In this document: piece by piece, positions 17,316 through 26,714 of the stretch
Layout of the letters: each line of letters opens with the position of its first letter
How positions within the stretch are numbered: position 1 is the stretch's first letter
Source: a candidate division KSB1 bacterium
GTDB lineage: Bacteria; Zhuqueibacterota; Zhuqueibacteria; JANLFK01; Oleimicrobiaceae
Length of the DNA: 64,000 nucleotides
Assembly (NCBI GenBank): GCA_024655945.1
Contig: JANLFK010000003.1
Coordinates: forward strand, 276,916-340,915
Reading direction: 5' to 3'
Position numbers and translations under genes: made by a program
Notes under the pieces: model-generated
Databases searched by the model: none
Seen by the model: the letters and a program-made list of their open reading frames with translations, nothing else
What the model was told of the DNA's origin: nothing

Positions 17316-19213
17316 GGGGCCGAGCGGGAATTGAGGAGAAAGGCTATCGCAAGCTTATGCGCATCTACAGACGTGTCATTAAATATGTGCTGCGCTATTG
17401 GAAGGAGCTCGTGGCTTCCTGTATGTGCATGGTATTTTTCGTTGCCTTCAGCACCGTGTCCGTCGGCTTGGTGATGCCCTTCGTCAACCTCCTTTTTGGC
17501 TCACAGGAGCAGAGTGCGCCTGCGGTGACTCAACCAGCCGGCGGGGCCATCTCCGTTATGCATGCGGACAAGTCTGTGCCGAATCTGCGGCAGCAGCTGG
17601 AGAACTGGCTTCAAGGGCTGTTCACTCGCTACAGCCGGCCCCACGCGCTGCGCCTGCTCTGCGTGGTTATGCTGGTCGGCTTCTTCTTGAAAAACCTCTT
17701 CCGCTTCGGCCAGACCTACTTCATGGCCCCTGTGGAGCAGGGGGTGATCCGCGACCTGCGCAATGACCTCTACCGGCATTTCCAGCGCCTCTCGCTGGAC
17801 TTTTTCCACGGGGAGCGGGCAGGGCAGCTGATCTCCCGCGTCACCTACGACGTCACGGTGATCAACGCCTCCATCACTGCGGCCATCAACAGCATTTTCC
17901 GCGACCCGCTCATGATCGTGATCTACCTGGCCGTCATGGTCATCCTCAGTTGGAAGCTGACGTTGCTGGCCCTTTTGGTCTTCCCAGGAGCCGGGTACTT
18001 CATCGCTCAGTTCGGCAACAAGCTGAAGCGAGATAGCTTGCGCCAACAGGAGCGGATTGCAGACCTGACGTCCATCATCCAGGAGGCCATCTACGGGGCG
18101 CGAGTCATCAAGGCCTTTGCCAGAGAAAGGTATGAGATTAAGCGCTTCGAGAGGGAGAACCAGCGCTTCTTTGATACGGTGGTGCGCATGACCCGCATTA
18201 GAAAGTTGGGTCCGTGTGTAACCGAGTACATCGGAGTCATCATCGGTGTTCTGGTCCTGTACGTGGGCGGCATGGAGGTGCTGCGCGCCAACCAGACACT
18301 TTCCCCGGGTGGCTTTGTCCTCTTCCTTGGCGCGCTCTTTTCCATCATGGAGCCGCTCAAGCTGCTGGGACAACTGCACAACGCCCTGAAGGAGGGTGTG
18401 GTGGCTGCCCAGCGCGTGTTCGCGGTGTTGGACACGCCCCCCCACGTTGCTGACCGACCTGGGGCTATCGCCCTCGATGGCTTCCACGATGAGATTGTCT
18501 ACGACCACGTCTCCTTTCGCTACGACCGGGACGTCGAGGTCCTCACGGACGTTTCCCTGCGCATCAAACGGGGCCAAGTGGTGGCGATTGTAGGACCGTC
18601 CGGAAGTGGCAAGTCGACCTTAGTCGACCTCCTCGTCAGGTTCTACGATCCTACGGCTGGTCGCATCCTCATTGACGGCCACGATCTCAGGGAGGTTACC
18701 TTAGAGTCCCTGCGCAGGTTGTTGGGCATCGTCACGCAGGAGACCATCCTGTTCAACGACACCGTGCGCAACAACATCGCCTATGGCCTGGATGGGGTGG
18801 CGATGGAGAAGGTCATCGCCGCGGCGCGGGCCGCCAACGCCCACGACTTTATCATGGAAATGCCCAACGGCTACGACACGGTCATCGGCGATCGAGGGGT
18901 GAAGGTCTCGGGAGGGGAGAAGCAACGACTGGCCATTGCGCGCGCCATCCTCCGCGATCCGCCTATTCTGGTTTTCGACGAGGCCACTTCTGCTCTGGAT
19001 ACCGAGTCGGAGATTCTCGTGCAGGATGCGATCAAGAACCTCTTGCAGGGGCGAACCTCGCTGGTGATTGCGCACCGCCTGTCCACGGTACGTCATGCCG
19101 ACAGGATCGTGGTCCTGCATGACGGCAAGATCGTGCAAGAGGGCGCGCACGACGAGCTAATGAGCCGGGGCGGTCTGTACCGCAGGTTGTATGAAATGCA
19201 ATTCAGCGAATAG
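17312..19213 (+). CDS. MsbA-like lipid/multidrug ABC exporter (fused TMD-NBD)
   Basis: This 633-residue half-transporter has six transmembrane helices in the first 330 residues and a C-terminal nucleotide-binding domain with Walker A GPSGSGKST (about 428), Q-loop TQETILFND, signature VSGGEKQRLAIARA (about 532), Walker B ILVFDEATSALD and the His switch in IAHRLS. Homodimeric relatives flip lipid A or drugs. The next gene is an O-antigen ligase/polymerase-like protein, which favours a lipopolysaccharide or glycolipid role. The GTG at 17312 couples it to the upstream gene; an ATG at 17357 (MRIYRRVIKYV) is an alternative start closer to the family norm. The periplasmic loop after TM1 is rather long. 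Confidence 0.93.
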   Translation: MRGRAGIEEKGYRKLMRIYRRVIKYVLRYWKELVASCMCMVFFVAFSTVSVGLVMPFVNLLFGSQEQSAPAVTQPAGGAISVMHADKSVPNLRQQLENWLQGLFTRYSRPHALRLLCVVMLVGFFLKNLFRFGQTYFMAPVEQGVIRDLRNDLYRHFQRLSLDFFHGERAGQLISRVTYDVTVINASITAAINSIFRDPLMIVIYLAVMVILSWKLTLLALLVFPGAGYFIAQFGNKLKRDSLRQQERIADLTSIIQEAIYGARVIKAFARERYEIKRFERENQRFFDTVVRMTRIRKLGPCVTEYIGVIIGVLVLYVGGMEVLRANQTLSPGGFVLFLGALFSIMEPLKLLGQLHNALKEGVVAAQRVFAVLDTPPHVADRPGAIALDGFHDEIVYDHVSFRYDRDVEVLTDVSLRIKRGQVVAIVGPSGSGKSTLVDLLVRFYDPTAGRILIDGHDLREVTLESLRRLLGIVTQETILFNDTVRNNIAYGLDGVAMEKVIAAARAANAHDFIMEMPNGYDTVIGDRGVKVSGGEKQRLAIARAILRDPPILVFDEATSALDTESEILVQDAIKNLLQGRTSLVIAHRLSTVRHADRIVVLHDGKIVQEGAHDELMSRGGLYRRLYEMQFSE

Positions 19214-19240
19214 GGCCAGCGCCCGCCCATTGGGAAGAGA

Positions 19241-20461
19241 ATGGAGATGAGCGTATCTACTGCCGGAACAATGCCCCAGGTCAGTGCCCGCCTTGCCGCG
19301 GTGACGCGAGGCGCGCTCTACGTGACGGTGGCAGCGATGCCGTTCAGCATCGCCCTGACGCAGACTGCTCTGGCAGTGGCCATCCTTACCTGGCTGGCAC
19401 GCATGGCCCTGGAGCGGCGGCTTCTGGTACGTCGAACGCGCTTGGAGGTAGCATTTCTCCTTTACATGGCTGCTGAGCTCATCTCCTTGGCATTTTCCAT
19501 CAATGTGCCGAACGCGGTAATCTACCTCAAGCGCTTGCTCCTCATCCCCACGGTCTACGTGGTGGCCAGCAATGTGGAGAGCGAGCGGACTCTGAACCGT
19601 CTGGTAGCCACTTTCCTTGCCGCCATGTCGCTCTACTCTCTGTGGGGCATAGGTTCTTTTGCGCTGAACCCATCGCTGCGCGTGCGGCATATTCAGAACT
19701 CCATGACGGCTGGCGGCCTCACCATGATCGCGGCGGTGGTCGGCCTGGCCCTCGCGGCGGCCAGCACGAGCAAGAAGGTGCGCCTCTGGGCAGGAGCATC
19801 GGCAGTGGTCAATGCAACCTGTCTGTTTTTCACCAACACCCGCGGCTCCTGGCTTGGCTTTGCCGTGGCTCTGGTCCTCATGGCCGTTCTCACCAACTGG
19901 AGGCTGCTCCTCGTCATCCCGGTACTGGCCGTGGTCGCCTACGTTGCCGTGCCAGGAGAGTACAAGGCGCGCGTGACGCACTTCTTCGATCCTCACTACC
20001 GCACCAACGCCTATCGCCTCACCTGGTGGAAGACGGGCTGGCGGATTTTCAAGGACTATCCCATCACCGGGGTGGGCGATATCGACACGGTGGAAATCTA
20101 TCGGCGGTACCTGAGCCCCGAGGAAACCCAGGCCGTCGGACATTTCCACAACAACTTTGTGCACATCGCCGTCACCTTGGGGAGCATTGGACTTGTCGCC
20201 TTCAGCTATCTGAAGGCCAGAATCGCCATATTCATGGGCCAGACCTTGCGTGTGGCGCGCCCGCCATCCTTGCGGGCGGTGGCGCTGGCCGGTCTGTGCT
20301 CGTTTGTGGCCTTTCTGGTCAACGGCCTTTTCGAGTGGAACTATGGCGACGCTGAGGTGGTAACCGTCATCTGGTGGCTTGTGGGCATGGTGGCGGCCAC
20401 GGCCACCTTGCTCAAGAGGTCACAGGCGCTGGAGACCGTGGTTGTGGAAGTCCTCAGCTAA
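19241..20461 (+). CDS. O-antigen ligase/polymerase family membrane protein
   Basis: This 406-residue polytopic protein has about 11 hydrophobic helices and the periplasmic loop typical of the Wzy/WaaL (Wzy_C) superfamily, including a TNTRGSWLG segment, ITGVGDID and a GHFHNNFVHIAVTLG stretch with its conserved His-Asn pair. Such enzymes either ligate O-antigen to lipid A core or polymerise repeat units. Its place right after the MsbA-like exporter favours a lipopolysaccharide ligase role. A second family member lies in the exopolysaccharide locus at 57738-58886, so the two may split ligase and polymerase roles. Confidence 0.88.
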   Translation: MEMSVSTAGTMPQVSARLAAVTRGALYVTVAAMPFSIALTQTALAVAILTWLARMALERRLLVRRTRLEVAFLLYMAAELISLAFSINVPNAVIYLKRLLLIPTVYVVASNVESERTLNRLVATFLAAMSLYSLWGIGSFALNPSLRVRHIQNSMTAGGLTMIAAVVGLALAAASTSKKVRLWAGASAVVNATCLFFTNTRGSWLGFAVALVLMAVLTNWRLLLVIPVLAVVAYVAVPGEYKARVTHFFDPHYRTNAYRLTWWKTGWRIFKDYPITGVGDIDTVEIYRRYLSPEETQAVGHFHNNFVHIAVTLGSIGLVAFSYLKARIAIFMGQTLRVARPPSLRAVALAGLCSFVAFLVNGLFEWNYGDAEVVTVIWWLVGMVAATATLLKRSQALETVVVEVLS

Positions 20462-20636
20462 GGCGGAAAGGCCTCTTCCCACAGGTGCCAGAACTTGTGG
20501 CGTTTCCATGAGCCGGGGTGTGCGCCGTGGGGCTTTGCCTCGGTCCGGAGACTGACGCGCGGACTCTGACGGGGCGGTTTACCTCTTTGGGGGTCGATGA
20601 TAGACCTCGAGTCCTGATTTGCGAACGGAGGCGGAA

Positions 20637-21020
20637 GTGAGACAAATCGTCCGGGCATCGGATGCACCGAAGGCTATTGGGCCCTATAGCCATGCGGTAA
20701 TCAGCAGTGGCGAATTGGTGTATACGGCTGGCCAGCTCGGCATAGATCCCGCAACTGGCGAACTGGTTGGTCCCGGCATAGAAGAGCAGACCCGGCAGGT
20801 GCTGACCAACTTGGCTGCCGTTCTGCGTGCGGCAGGCTCGGGTTTGGACAAGGTGGTCAAGACCACGGTCTTTTTGGCCGACATGAACGATTTTGCAGCC
20901 ATGAACGGCGTATATGCCGAGTTTTTCACCAGCGACCCGCCAGCGCGCTCAGCGGTACAGGTGGCGCGGTTGCCCAAGGGCGCCAGAGTGGAAATCGAGG
21001 CTGTGGCGACACGTGGATAG
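20637..21020 (+). CDS. ridA: RidA family enamine/imine deaminase
   Basis: This 127-residue YjgF/RidA protein hydrolyses reactive 2-aminoacrylate and related imines. Signatures are DAPKAIGPYSHAV at the N-terminus, YTAGQLGIDPATG, and the C-terminal PPARSAVQVARLPKGARVEIEAVA with the substrate-binding Arg. The GTG at 20637 is chosen because GGAGG lies 5 bases upstream and the protein then begins at the family position; a TTG at 20619 is possible. It overlaps the DUF5683 gene by 8 bases. Confidence 0.95.
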   Translation: MRQIVRASDAPKAIGPYSHAVISSGELVYTAGQLGIDPATGELVGPGIEEQTRQVLTNLAAVLRAAGSGLDKVVKTTVFLADMNDFAAMNGVYAEFFTSDPPARSAVQVARLPKGARVEIEAVATRG

Positions 21021-21540
21021 CCCGTTTCGCGCTGCCAGGACAGCGCTGATTCTGATAATCCTATCGGTCCTGGGAGCCCAAGGGTTGCTCGGCCAGGAGA
21101 CGAGGGTGCAAGGGCAGGGGCGCGACCCCGTCACCAGCCCGGCCGATTCCCAGATTGTCCAAAGACGGTCCCCGAATGGAGCAATGGTGCGCTCGTTGCT
21201 TGTGCCAGGTTGGGGACAATGGTATAACGGGAAGAGGTGGAAGGCGGCGCTGGCCTTTGGCGCGGAGGTGGGCCTGGCGGCCAACGCTGTCGTGCAGAAC
21301 CAATATCTGCAGCGCGCCGAGGACCCTGTAACCCGAGAATACCACCTGAGCAATCGCAATACCTCGAACTGGTTCCTGGCAGTGGTGGTTTTGCTCAGCA
21401 TGCTCGACGCCTACGTCGACGCACACTTTTCGGACTTTGACGAAAGTCCGGAGTTAGCTAACTGGCCTCCCCCGGCGCCCGAGGGTTCTGCCCGGTGTGG
21501 CTTCGGGGGTGTGCGGGTCTCTCTGTCTTTGAGCTTCTGA
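21013..21540 (+). CDS. DUF5683-type envelope protein
   Basis: This protein of about 175 residues begins with a signal peptide/first helix (ALILIILSVLGAQGLLG) and carries the family signature RSLLVPGWGQWYNGKRWKA followed by a hydrophobic helix, a short hydrophilic loop and a third helix (FLAVVVLLSMLDAYVDAHF). DUF5683 proteins are widespread in Bacteroidota and relatives, have no assigned biochemical role, and are thought to be membrane proteins. The GTG start lies inside the end of ridA; the longer frame reads through ridA in another phase and is spurious. Confidence 0.85.
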   Translation: MDSPFRAARTALILIILSVLGAQGLLGQETRVQGQGRDPVTSPADSQIVQRRSPNGAMVRSLLVPGWGQWYNGKRWKAALAFGAEVGLAANAVVQNQYLQRAEDPVTREYHLSNRNTSNWFLAVVVLLSMLDAYVDAHFSDFDESPELANWPPPAPEGSARCGFGGVRVSLSLSF

Positions 21541-21568
21541 GGACACGGCGCTGACGCAGGAGGTCTCG

Positions 21569-23128
21569 GTGGTGGAACAGCACGGACAACGGGGAACCTG
21601 GGGTTCGACGGTAGGCTTCATCTTGGCTTCTGCCGGGTCGGCGGTCGGACTGGGCAATATCTGGCGTTTCCCGTATGTGGTGGGAGAAAACGGCGGGGCT
21701 GCCTTCGTGCTTCTCTACCTTCTCTGCGTGCTCTTCATCTCTGCGCCCGTGATGATCGCGGAGCTTGCCCTGGGGCGCCATACCCAGCGCAACCCCATCG
21801 GCGCCTTCTCTGCCCTGGTGCCGGGCAGCCGTTGGAAGCTGGTTGGGGCCCTCGGCGTGCTCACTGGCGTAGGGATTCTCTCGTTCTATTCGGTGATCGC
21901 CGGGTGGACACTGCAGTATGCCGTACGTTCGATAGCGACGCCCGGCTACATTCGCTACAGCCAGGCGGAGGGCGACAGCCTGTGGGCGCATTTTGTTGCC
22001 GACCCGAAGAACCTCGCGCAGGCCCTGATGGAGGAAGGAGTGCTGTCCGCCGAACCTTCCACTCGGTCCGAACAGGAGGTGAGCGAGGCGTGGCAGGCGT
22101 TCACTAACGAAGCGCGTTTCTCCGCTTACAAGGAGAAGATGATTGGGCGGCTGCACAATCTATCATTGTTCGAGAAGTTTGCCAGTAATGGCTGGGGGCC
22201 AGTTTTGTACCTGTTCTTGTTCATCCTCCTTACCGGAGCGGTGGTGGCCGGGGGCGTTGCCGCGGGCATCGAGCGGTGGTCGCGGGTGCTGATGCCGGTC
22301 CTGTTTGTCCTGCTCGTGCTGCTGGCCCTACGGGCGATTACTCTCAAAGGAGCCTCGCAAGGCCTGGTCTTCTACCTTAAGCCAGACCTGAGCAAGCTCA
22401 CACTGGAATCGTTTGCGCGCGCCCTTGGCCAAGCCTTCTTCTCCCTGAGCTTAGGCATGGGGACCATGATCACCTATGGGAGCTACCTTTCACGGCGGGA
22501 CAACATTCCACGTTCGGCTGCGTGGGTGTGCCTGTCCGATACCATGGTGGCGCTCATCGCCGGACTGGTCATCTTCCCCGCTCTGTTTGCCATGGGCTTC
22601 CGGCCGGATGCCGGCGTGAGTCTGGTCTTCGTGGTGCTGCCGTCCATTTTTGCGCATATGCCTGCCGGCGCCTTTTTCGCCGCGGCATTCTTCCTCTTGC
22701 TGTGCGTGGCGGCCCTGACCTCGACCATTTCGCTTTTGGAGGTACCCGTTGCCTACTTGGTTGACGAGCACCGGTGGCCGCGCCGACGGGCCGTGGTGGT
22801 GACCAGCGCAGTAGCCTTTGTGCTGGGCATCGCCTCTGCGCTTTCCACAGGGGCGATCCCCGCCTTGAGCAAGCTGCCCGGAGTGGGAATCGGCGTGTTG
22901 GAGTTCTTCAATGCGCTGTTTGGCAACTATGCGCTGTCGATTGGCGCCTTAGGCGTCGCCCTCTTTGTCGGCTACCGTTGGGGGACGAAGGCCGTGGCCG
23001 CCGAAGTCGAGCAGCATGGCAACGAGTTCTACCTTCGTCGCACCTGGTCGGCGATGATCCGCTACGTTTCGCCGCTGGGCATCGCCTTGGTGTTGGTCTA
23101 CATCCTTCTCACTGGCAAGTACTTTTGA
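21569..23128 (+). CDS. Sodium-dependent transporter of the neurotransmitter:sodium symporter (NSS) family
   Basis: This 519-residue polytopic protein has the hallmark unwound TM1 region GSAVGLGNIWRFPYVVG followed by ENGGAAF, which forms the substrate and sodium sites in LeuT-fold NSS proteins. About 12 transmembrane helices fit the length. An extra hydrophilic stretch between about residues 130 and 200 forms a large extracytoplasmic loop. Bacterial members import amino acids with sodium. The GTG start follows AGGAGG. Confidence 0.94.
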   Translation: MVEQHGQRGTWGSTVGFILASAGSAVGLGNIWRFPYVVGENGGAAFVLLYLLCVLFISAPVMIAELALGRHTQRNPIGAFSALVPGSRWKLVGALGVLTGVGILSFYSVIAGWTLQYAVRSIATPGYIRYSQAEGDSLWAHFVADPKNLAQALMEEGVLSAEPSTRSEQEVSEAWQAFTNEARFSAYKEKMIGRLHNLSLFEKFASNGWGPVLYLFLFILLTGAVVAGGVAAGIERWSRVLMPVLFVLLVLLALRAITLKGASQGLVFYLKPDLSKLTLESFARALGQAFFSLSLGMGTMITYGSYLSRRDNIPRSAAWVCLSDTMVALIAGLVIFPALFAMGFRPDAGVSLVFVVLPSIFAHMPAGAFFAAAFFLLLCVAALTSTISLLEVPVAYLVDEHRWPRRRAVVVTSAVAFVLGIASALSTGAIPALSKLPGVGIGVLEFFNALFGNYALSIGALGVALFVGYRWGTKAVAAEVEQHGNEFYLRRTWSAMIRYVSPLGIALVLVYILLTGKYF

Positions 23129-23139
23129 GGCATGCAACG

Positions 23140-23688
23140 ATGATGACGCGAGAAGAGGCATATCGCCTGGCAGAGTCGCGCTTTTCCAACCGCAACCTTT
23201 TCAAGCACGTTTTGGCCGTGGAGGCGGTGATGCGCGCCCTGGCGGGGCGCTTTGGCCAAGACGTGGCGAGATGGGGCCTTGCCGGCCTGCTTCACGACCT
23301 CGACTACGAGGAGACCGCCCAGACGCCTGAGCGGCATGGTTTGCGCACGGTGGAGCTGCTGGCCGACTATGACGTCGACGCCGAGATCATTCACGCCATC
23401 AAGAGCCACAACAACCACGTGCCGCGGGAAAGCCTGATGGACAAGGCCATCTACGCGGCCGACCCGGTCACGGGGCTGATCGTGGCCGCGGCCCTTATGC
23501 ACCCGAGCAAGAAGCTGGCCGAATTGGATGTGCCTTTCATCCTGCGGCGGTTCAAGGAGAAGGCGTTCGCCAAAGGTGCCAATCGCGTGCAAATCAAAGC
23601 CTGCGAGGAGTTCGGCTTGCCGCTGGACGAATTCTTGCGGCTGGCGCTCAAGGCTATGCAAGGCATTCACCAGGAGCTGGGCCTGTAG
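23140..23688 (+). CDS. HD-domain putative phosphohydrolase
   Basis: This 182-residue HD-superfamily protein has the metal-binding pattern FKHVLAVEAVM, GLLHDLDYEE, a HAIKSHNNH cluster and KAIYAADPVTG with the last Asp. It resembles uncharacterised HDIG-type hydrolases seen across bacteria. The ATG at 23140, after GAGG, is preferred; the longer frame upstream lies inside the transporter gene in another phase. It is followed without any gap by the YfiM-like gene. Substrate unknown. Confidence 0.88.
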   Translation: MMTREEAYRLAESRFSNRNLFKHVLAVEAVMRALAGRFGQDVARWGLAGLLHDLDYEETAQTPERHGLRTVELLADYDVDAEIIHAIKSHNNHVPRESLMDKAIYAADPVTGLIVAAALMHPSKKLAELDVPFILRRFKEKAFAKGANRVQIKACEEFGLPLDEFLRLALKAMQGIHQELGL

Positions 23689-24081
23689 ATGCGCTGCTGG
23701 CTGACAACTGTCCTGTTCCTGCTGAGTATTGCCGCGCCCATGCGGGCCCAAGGGCTGCAAAGCACGGCATCAGACACGGCCACGAAGCCGGCGGCCATGC
23801 TCACGATGCCTATGCGCGATTCCCTGCTGGGCGAGGACAAGGCCCACCATGCGCTGCTGAGCGTGTTCTTGGCAGCCGCCGGCTACTATCTGGCCAGAGA
23901 CGAGGCTTCGTGGTCGAAAAAGAGCTCGGTGGCTTTTGCCGCGGGCTTTTCTTTCTCCTTTGGCGTGGGCAAGGAGGTCTATGACAAACGGAGCGGCCGC
24001 GGGCACGCCAGCATTGGCGACTTGGTTGCCGACGTTGCAGGCCTTGCTTTCGGCTTAGCGCTGTTCGCCGGGCACTTTTGA
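23689..24081 (+). CDS. YfiM/DUF2279-like envelope protein
   Basis: This 130-residue protein has a signal peptide (about 1-20, ending in MRAQG) and the core DKAHHALLSVFLAAAGYY, GVGKEVYDKRSGRGHAS and DLVADVAGLAFG segments seen in YfiM-like proteins, with His and Asp/Glu positions suggestive of a membrane-embedded helical hairpin. Function is unknown in the family. Its ATG directly follows the stop of the HD gene, and purF starts at the base after its own stop. Confidence 0.78.
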   Translation: MRCWLTTVLFLLSIAAPMRAQGLQSTASDTATKPAAMLTMPMRDSLLGEDKAHHALLSVFLAAAGYYLARDEASWSKKSSVAFAAGFSFSFGVGKEVYDKRSGRGHASIGDLVADVAGLAFGLALFAGHF

Positions 24082-25518
24082 ATGGAAACACGCATGCTCC
24101 TATCGTCGCTTGACAAACCTCTCTGCAACTGTGGCATCGTCGGAGTGTACGGGCACCCTGAGGCTGCGCGGCTGGTTTACCTTTGCCTCTACGCCCTGCA
24201 GCACCGCGGGCAAGAGAGTGCAGGAATAGCCGCCAGCGACTTTATGCGCATGCGCCGGCATGCGGGGTTGGGCCTTGTCGCCGACGTGTTTTCCGACGCC
24301 TCCACCCTGTCGGCCCTTGCGGGCTCGCTGGCAATCGGGCACAACCGCTATTCCACTACCGGCTCCACGCAGCTTGCCAATGCCCAGCCGATCGTGGTGA
24401 ATGCCCACGACGGCCCCCTGGCTATTGCCCACAACGGCAATCTGGTCAATTCGGGTTCCTGTCGGCGCCGGCTGGTGCGGGATGGGGCCATTTTCCAGAC
24501 GAGTACCGACACCGAGGTCGTCTTGCACCTCATCGCCCGCTCCAAACGGGCCACCTTGGTGGAGCGCCTGATGGAGGCTCTCGGCCAGGTGCAAGGGGCC
24601 TACTCACTGGTCCTCATGAACCGCACCCAGCTCATTGCCGTGCGCGACCCGCGCGGTTTTCGACCGTTGTCCTTGGGATGCAAGGACGACGCCTACGTGG
24701 TCGCCTCCGAGACCTGCGCCATGGATTTGATAGGAGCAGAGTACCTCAGGGAGGTGGAGCCCGGCGAGGTGCTGGTCAGCGACCGCGACGGGCTGCACAG
24801 CCTGCGGCTGCCTGAGCAGGCTCCGCGCGCGGCGTGCATCTTTGAGTTCATCTACTTTTCGCGTCCGGACAGCAAAATCTTTGACGAAAACGTCGACAAG
24901 TGCCGGCGCAAATTGGGCAAGACGCTGGCGTTAGAGCATCCGGCGGATGCCGACATTGTCATCGCCGTGCCGGACTCCAGCAACACGGCGGCCGTGGGCT
25001 ATTCGCGACGCTCGGGGATCAAGTTCGAGCTGGGGCTGATTCGCAACCATTACATCGGCCGCACCTTCATCCACCCGGAGCAGGATGTGCGCGACTTTAG
25101 CGTGCGCGTCAAGTTCAATCCGGTGCGCGGGGTGCTCGAGGGGCGCAGGGTGGTGATTGTGGAGGACTCGATCGTGCGCGGCACCACCCTGAAACACCTC
25201 GTGGGCATGGTGCGCGCCGCCGGGGCAAAGGAAGTCCACGTGCGCGTCACCTCGTCGCCCATCATTTCCCCTTGCTACTACGGCATGGATTTTCCCACCC
25301 GGGACGAGCTCATCGCCTCTTCGCGCACCGTGGAGGAGATCCGCCAATTCATTCGCGCCGACACGCTCGGCTATCTCTCGATGGAGGGGATGCTGGCTTC
25401 GGTTCCCCAGGAGCGGGGCGGCTACTGCCACGCCTGTTTTGACGGCAACTACCCACTGCCGCCTGAGCGCGTCAGCAAGTTCCAACACGAGCAAGAGTGC
25501 TGGGTGCCTCATCAATGA
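24082..25518 (+). CDS. purF: Amidophosphoribosyltransferase
   Basis: PurF makes phosphoribosylamine from PRPP and glutamine, the first committed step of purine synthesis. A 16-residue propeptide precedes the nucleophile Cys17 (CGIVGVYG), the Bacillus-type arrangement. The four Fe-S ligands of that type are also present: Cys252 (ACIFEF), Cys398 (SPCYYG), Cys449 and Cys452 (YCHAC), so it is the oxygen-sensitive, 4Fe-4S-containing class. The PRPP loop is VVIVEDSIVRGTT. 478 residues, normal length. Other purine genes, purN and purH, lie 8-10 kb downstream. Confidence 0.97.
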   Translation: METRMLLSSLDKPLCNCGIVGVYGHPEAARLVYLCLYALQHRGQESAGIAASDFMRMRRHAGLGLVADVFSDASTLSALAGSLAIGHNRYSTTGSTQLANAQPIVVNAHDGPLAIAHNGNLVNSGSCRRRLVRDGAIFQTSTDTEVVLHLIARSKRATLVERLMEALGQVQGAYSLVLMNRTQLIAVRDPRGFRPLSLGCKDDAYVVASETCAMDLIGAEYLREVEPGEVLVSDRDGLHSLRLPEQAPRAACIFEFIYFSRPDSKIFDENVDKCRRKLGKTLALEHPADADIVIAVPDSSNTAAVGYSRRSGIKFELGLIRNHYIGRTFIHPEQDVRDFSVRVKFNPVRGVLEGRRVVIVEDSIVRGTTLKHLVGMVRAAGAKEVHVRVTSSPIISPCYYGMDFPTRDELIASSRTVEEIRQFIRADTLGYLSMEGMLASVPQERGGYCHACFDGNYPLPPERVSKFQHEQECWVPHQ

Positions 25519-25555
25519 GTGGAGATTTCCGGCTCGGTTTGACGAGGAATGAGCG

Positions 25556-26515
25556 ATGGGGGCAGTCGTGAAACGCGCGTTGCGCTTGCTGGATTTTGTC
25601 TTTGTGCTTCGTCCCACACTCATGTTTCCGGTGTGGACCGTGTTCTTGGCTGGGCATGCGGCACAGCTCCGGTTCGGCTCTTGGCCGGTGCGCGTTGCCT
25701 GGCGCGCCGCGTGGGAGGTGGACTACCTGCTGGTGGGTGCCCTCCTCACGTTGTGCCTGGGCGCCACGTTCGTGCTCAATCAACTGACCGATGTGGAAAG
25801 CGATAGGCTCAACAACAAGCTGTTTCTCTTGGCCACAGGCGAGCTGACTGTCAGGCAAGCCATGGTGGAACTGGCGCTTCTCGCGGGCCTGTCTATCGGC
25901 ATCGGCTTTGTGCTCAAACCGGCGCTGGGGGCAGCGCTGCTCCTCTGTTTCCTCGTCGCCGGTGTTCTCTACAGCTGCCCACCCTTTCTGTGCAAAGACC
26001 GCCCTTATGCCGGTCTGGTGTGCAACGGCCTGGGTGCGCTGGGCGTGTTCTCTACAGGTTGGCTGGTGCGGGGTCAGGTGGGCTCGGCCATGTGGCTGCA
26101 CTCGCTCCCCTTCATCCTGGCCCTGTGGTCGCTATATTTTTTCACGACGCTGCCCGATGTGGAGGGAGACCGCGCGGCCGGCAAAATGACTATCGGCGTA
26201 CTGTTTGGGCCGAGGGTGTGTGCGCGCCTGGCCTTGTTGGCGGAACTGGGCACTTTGGCCACGTCGTATCTCTTGCGCGACTGGTTCATTTTCGGCCCGG
26301 CGCTGGCCGCCTTGCCCCTGTTTGTAATCGCTGCTGCGAAGGGAACTGTCGCCGCCGGGGTGCGCACCACCAAGTTCGGTTTGCTTTTCGTGGCGCTCTC
26401 TTACTGTTTTCTTTTTCCTGGTTTCCTGCTCCTTCTGGCCCTTGTGTTTGTGGCGTGCAAGTTCTATTACCGAAAGCGCTTCAACCTCAACTACCCAAGT
26501 TTTGATGCAGGTTAG
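25556..26515 (+). CDS. UbiA-family prenyltransferase
   Basis: This 319-residue integral membrane protein has the two Asp-rich motifs of UbiA prenyltransferases: NQLTDVESD near residue 80 and DVEGD near residue 200, within about eight hydrophobic helices. Family members attach polyprenyl chains to aromatic acceptors (menaquinone, ubiquinone, heme O) or to geranylgeranylglyceryl phosphate in archaeal lipid synthesis. The next genes are a ferredoxin 1 base downstream and a geranylgeranyl reductase, which points to a prenyl-lipid or quinone pathway with chain saturation. The acceptor cannot be told from motifs alone. Confidence 0.88.
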   Translation: MGAVVKRALRLLDFVFVLRPTLMFPVWTVFLAGHAAQLRFGSWPVRVAWRAAWEVDYLLVGALLTLCLGATFVLNQLTDVESDRLNNKLFLLATGELTVRQAMVELALLAGLSIGIGFVLKPALGAALLLCFLVAGVLYSCPPFLCKDRPYAGLVCNGLGALGVFSTGWLVRGQVGSAMWLHSLPFILALWSLYFFTTLPDVEGDRAAGKMTIGVLFGPRVCARLALLAELGTLATSYLLRDWFIFGPALAALPLFVIAAAKGTVAAGVRTTKFGLLFVALSYCFLFPGFLLLLALVFVACKFYYRKRFNLNYPSFDAG

Positions 26516-26516
26516 C

Positions 26517-26714
26517 ATGGGAAGGAAAGCCATTCGACTGAAAGACGATCTGTGTGACCTGTGCGGTACATGTGTGGCTGTCTGTCCGGCCGACGCGCTG
26601 GAACTGACCGAGTGCCGGTTGCTCATCGACATGGAGCGTTGCACGCTGTGCGCCAATTGCGTGCATGCCTGCCCCCTCGGATGCCTGGAGGTCCGCGATG
26701 AAGTCCCGGTATGA
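26517..26714 (+). CDS. Small 2[4Fe-4S] ferredoxin
   Basis: This 65-residue protein contains two CxxCxxCxxxCP clusters (CDLCGTCVAVCP and CTLCANCVHACP), enough for two [4Fe-4S] centres, and little else. It starts 1 base after the UbiA gene and overlaps the reductase gene by 17 bases, so the three are translationally linked. In Methanosarcina a small ferredoxin is known to supply electrons to geranylgeranyl reductase; the same role is inferred here. An in-frame ATG at 26505 is an alternative start. Confidence 0.92.
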   Translation: MGRKAIRLKDDLCDLCGTCVAVCPADALELTECRLLIDMERCTLCANCVHACPLGCLEVRDEVPV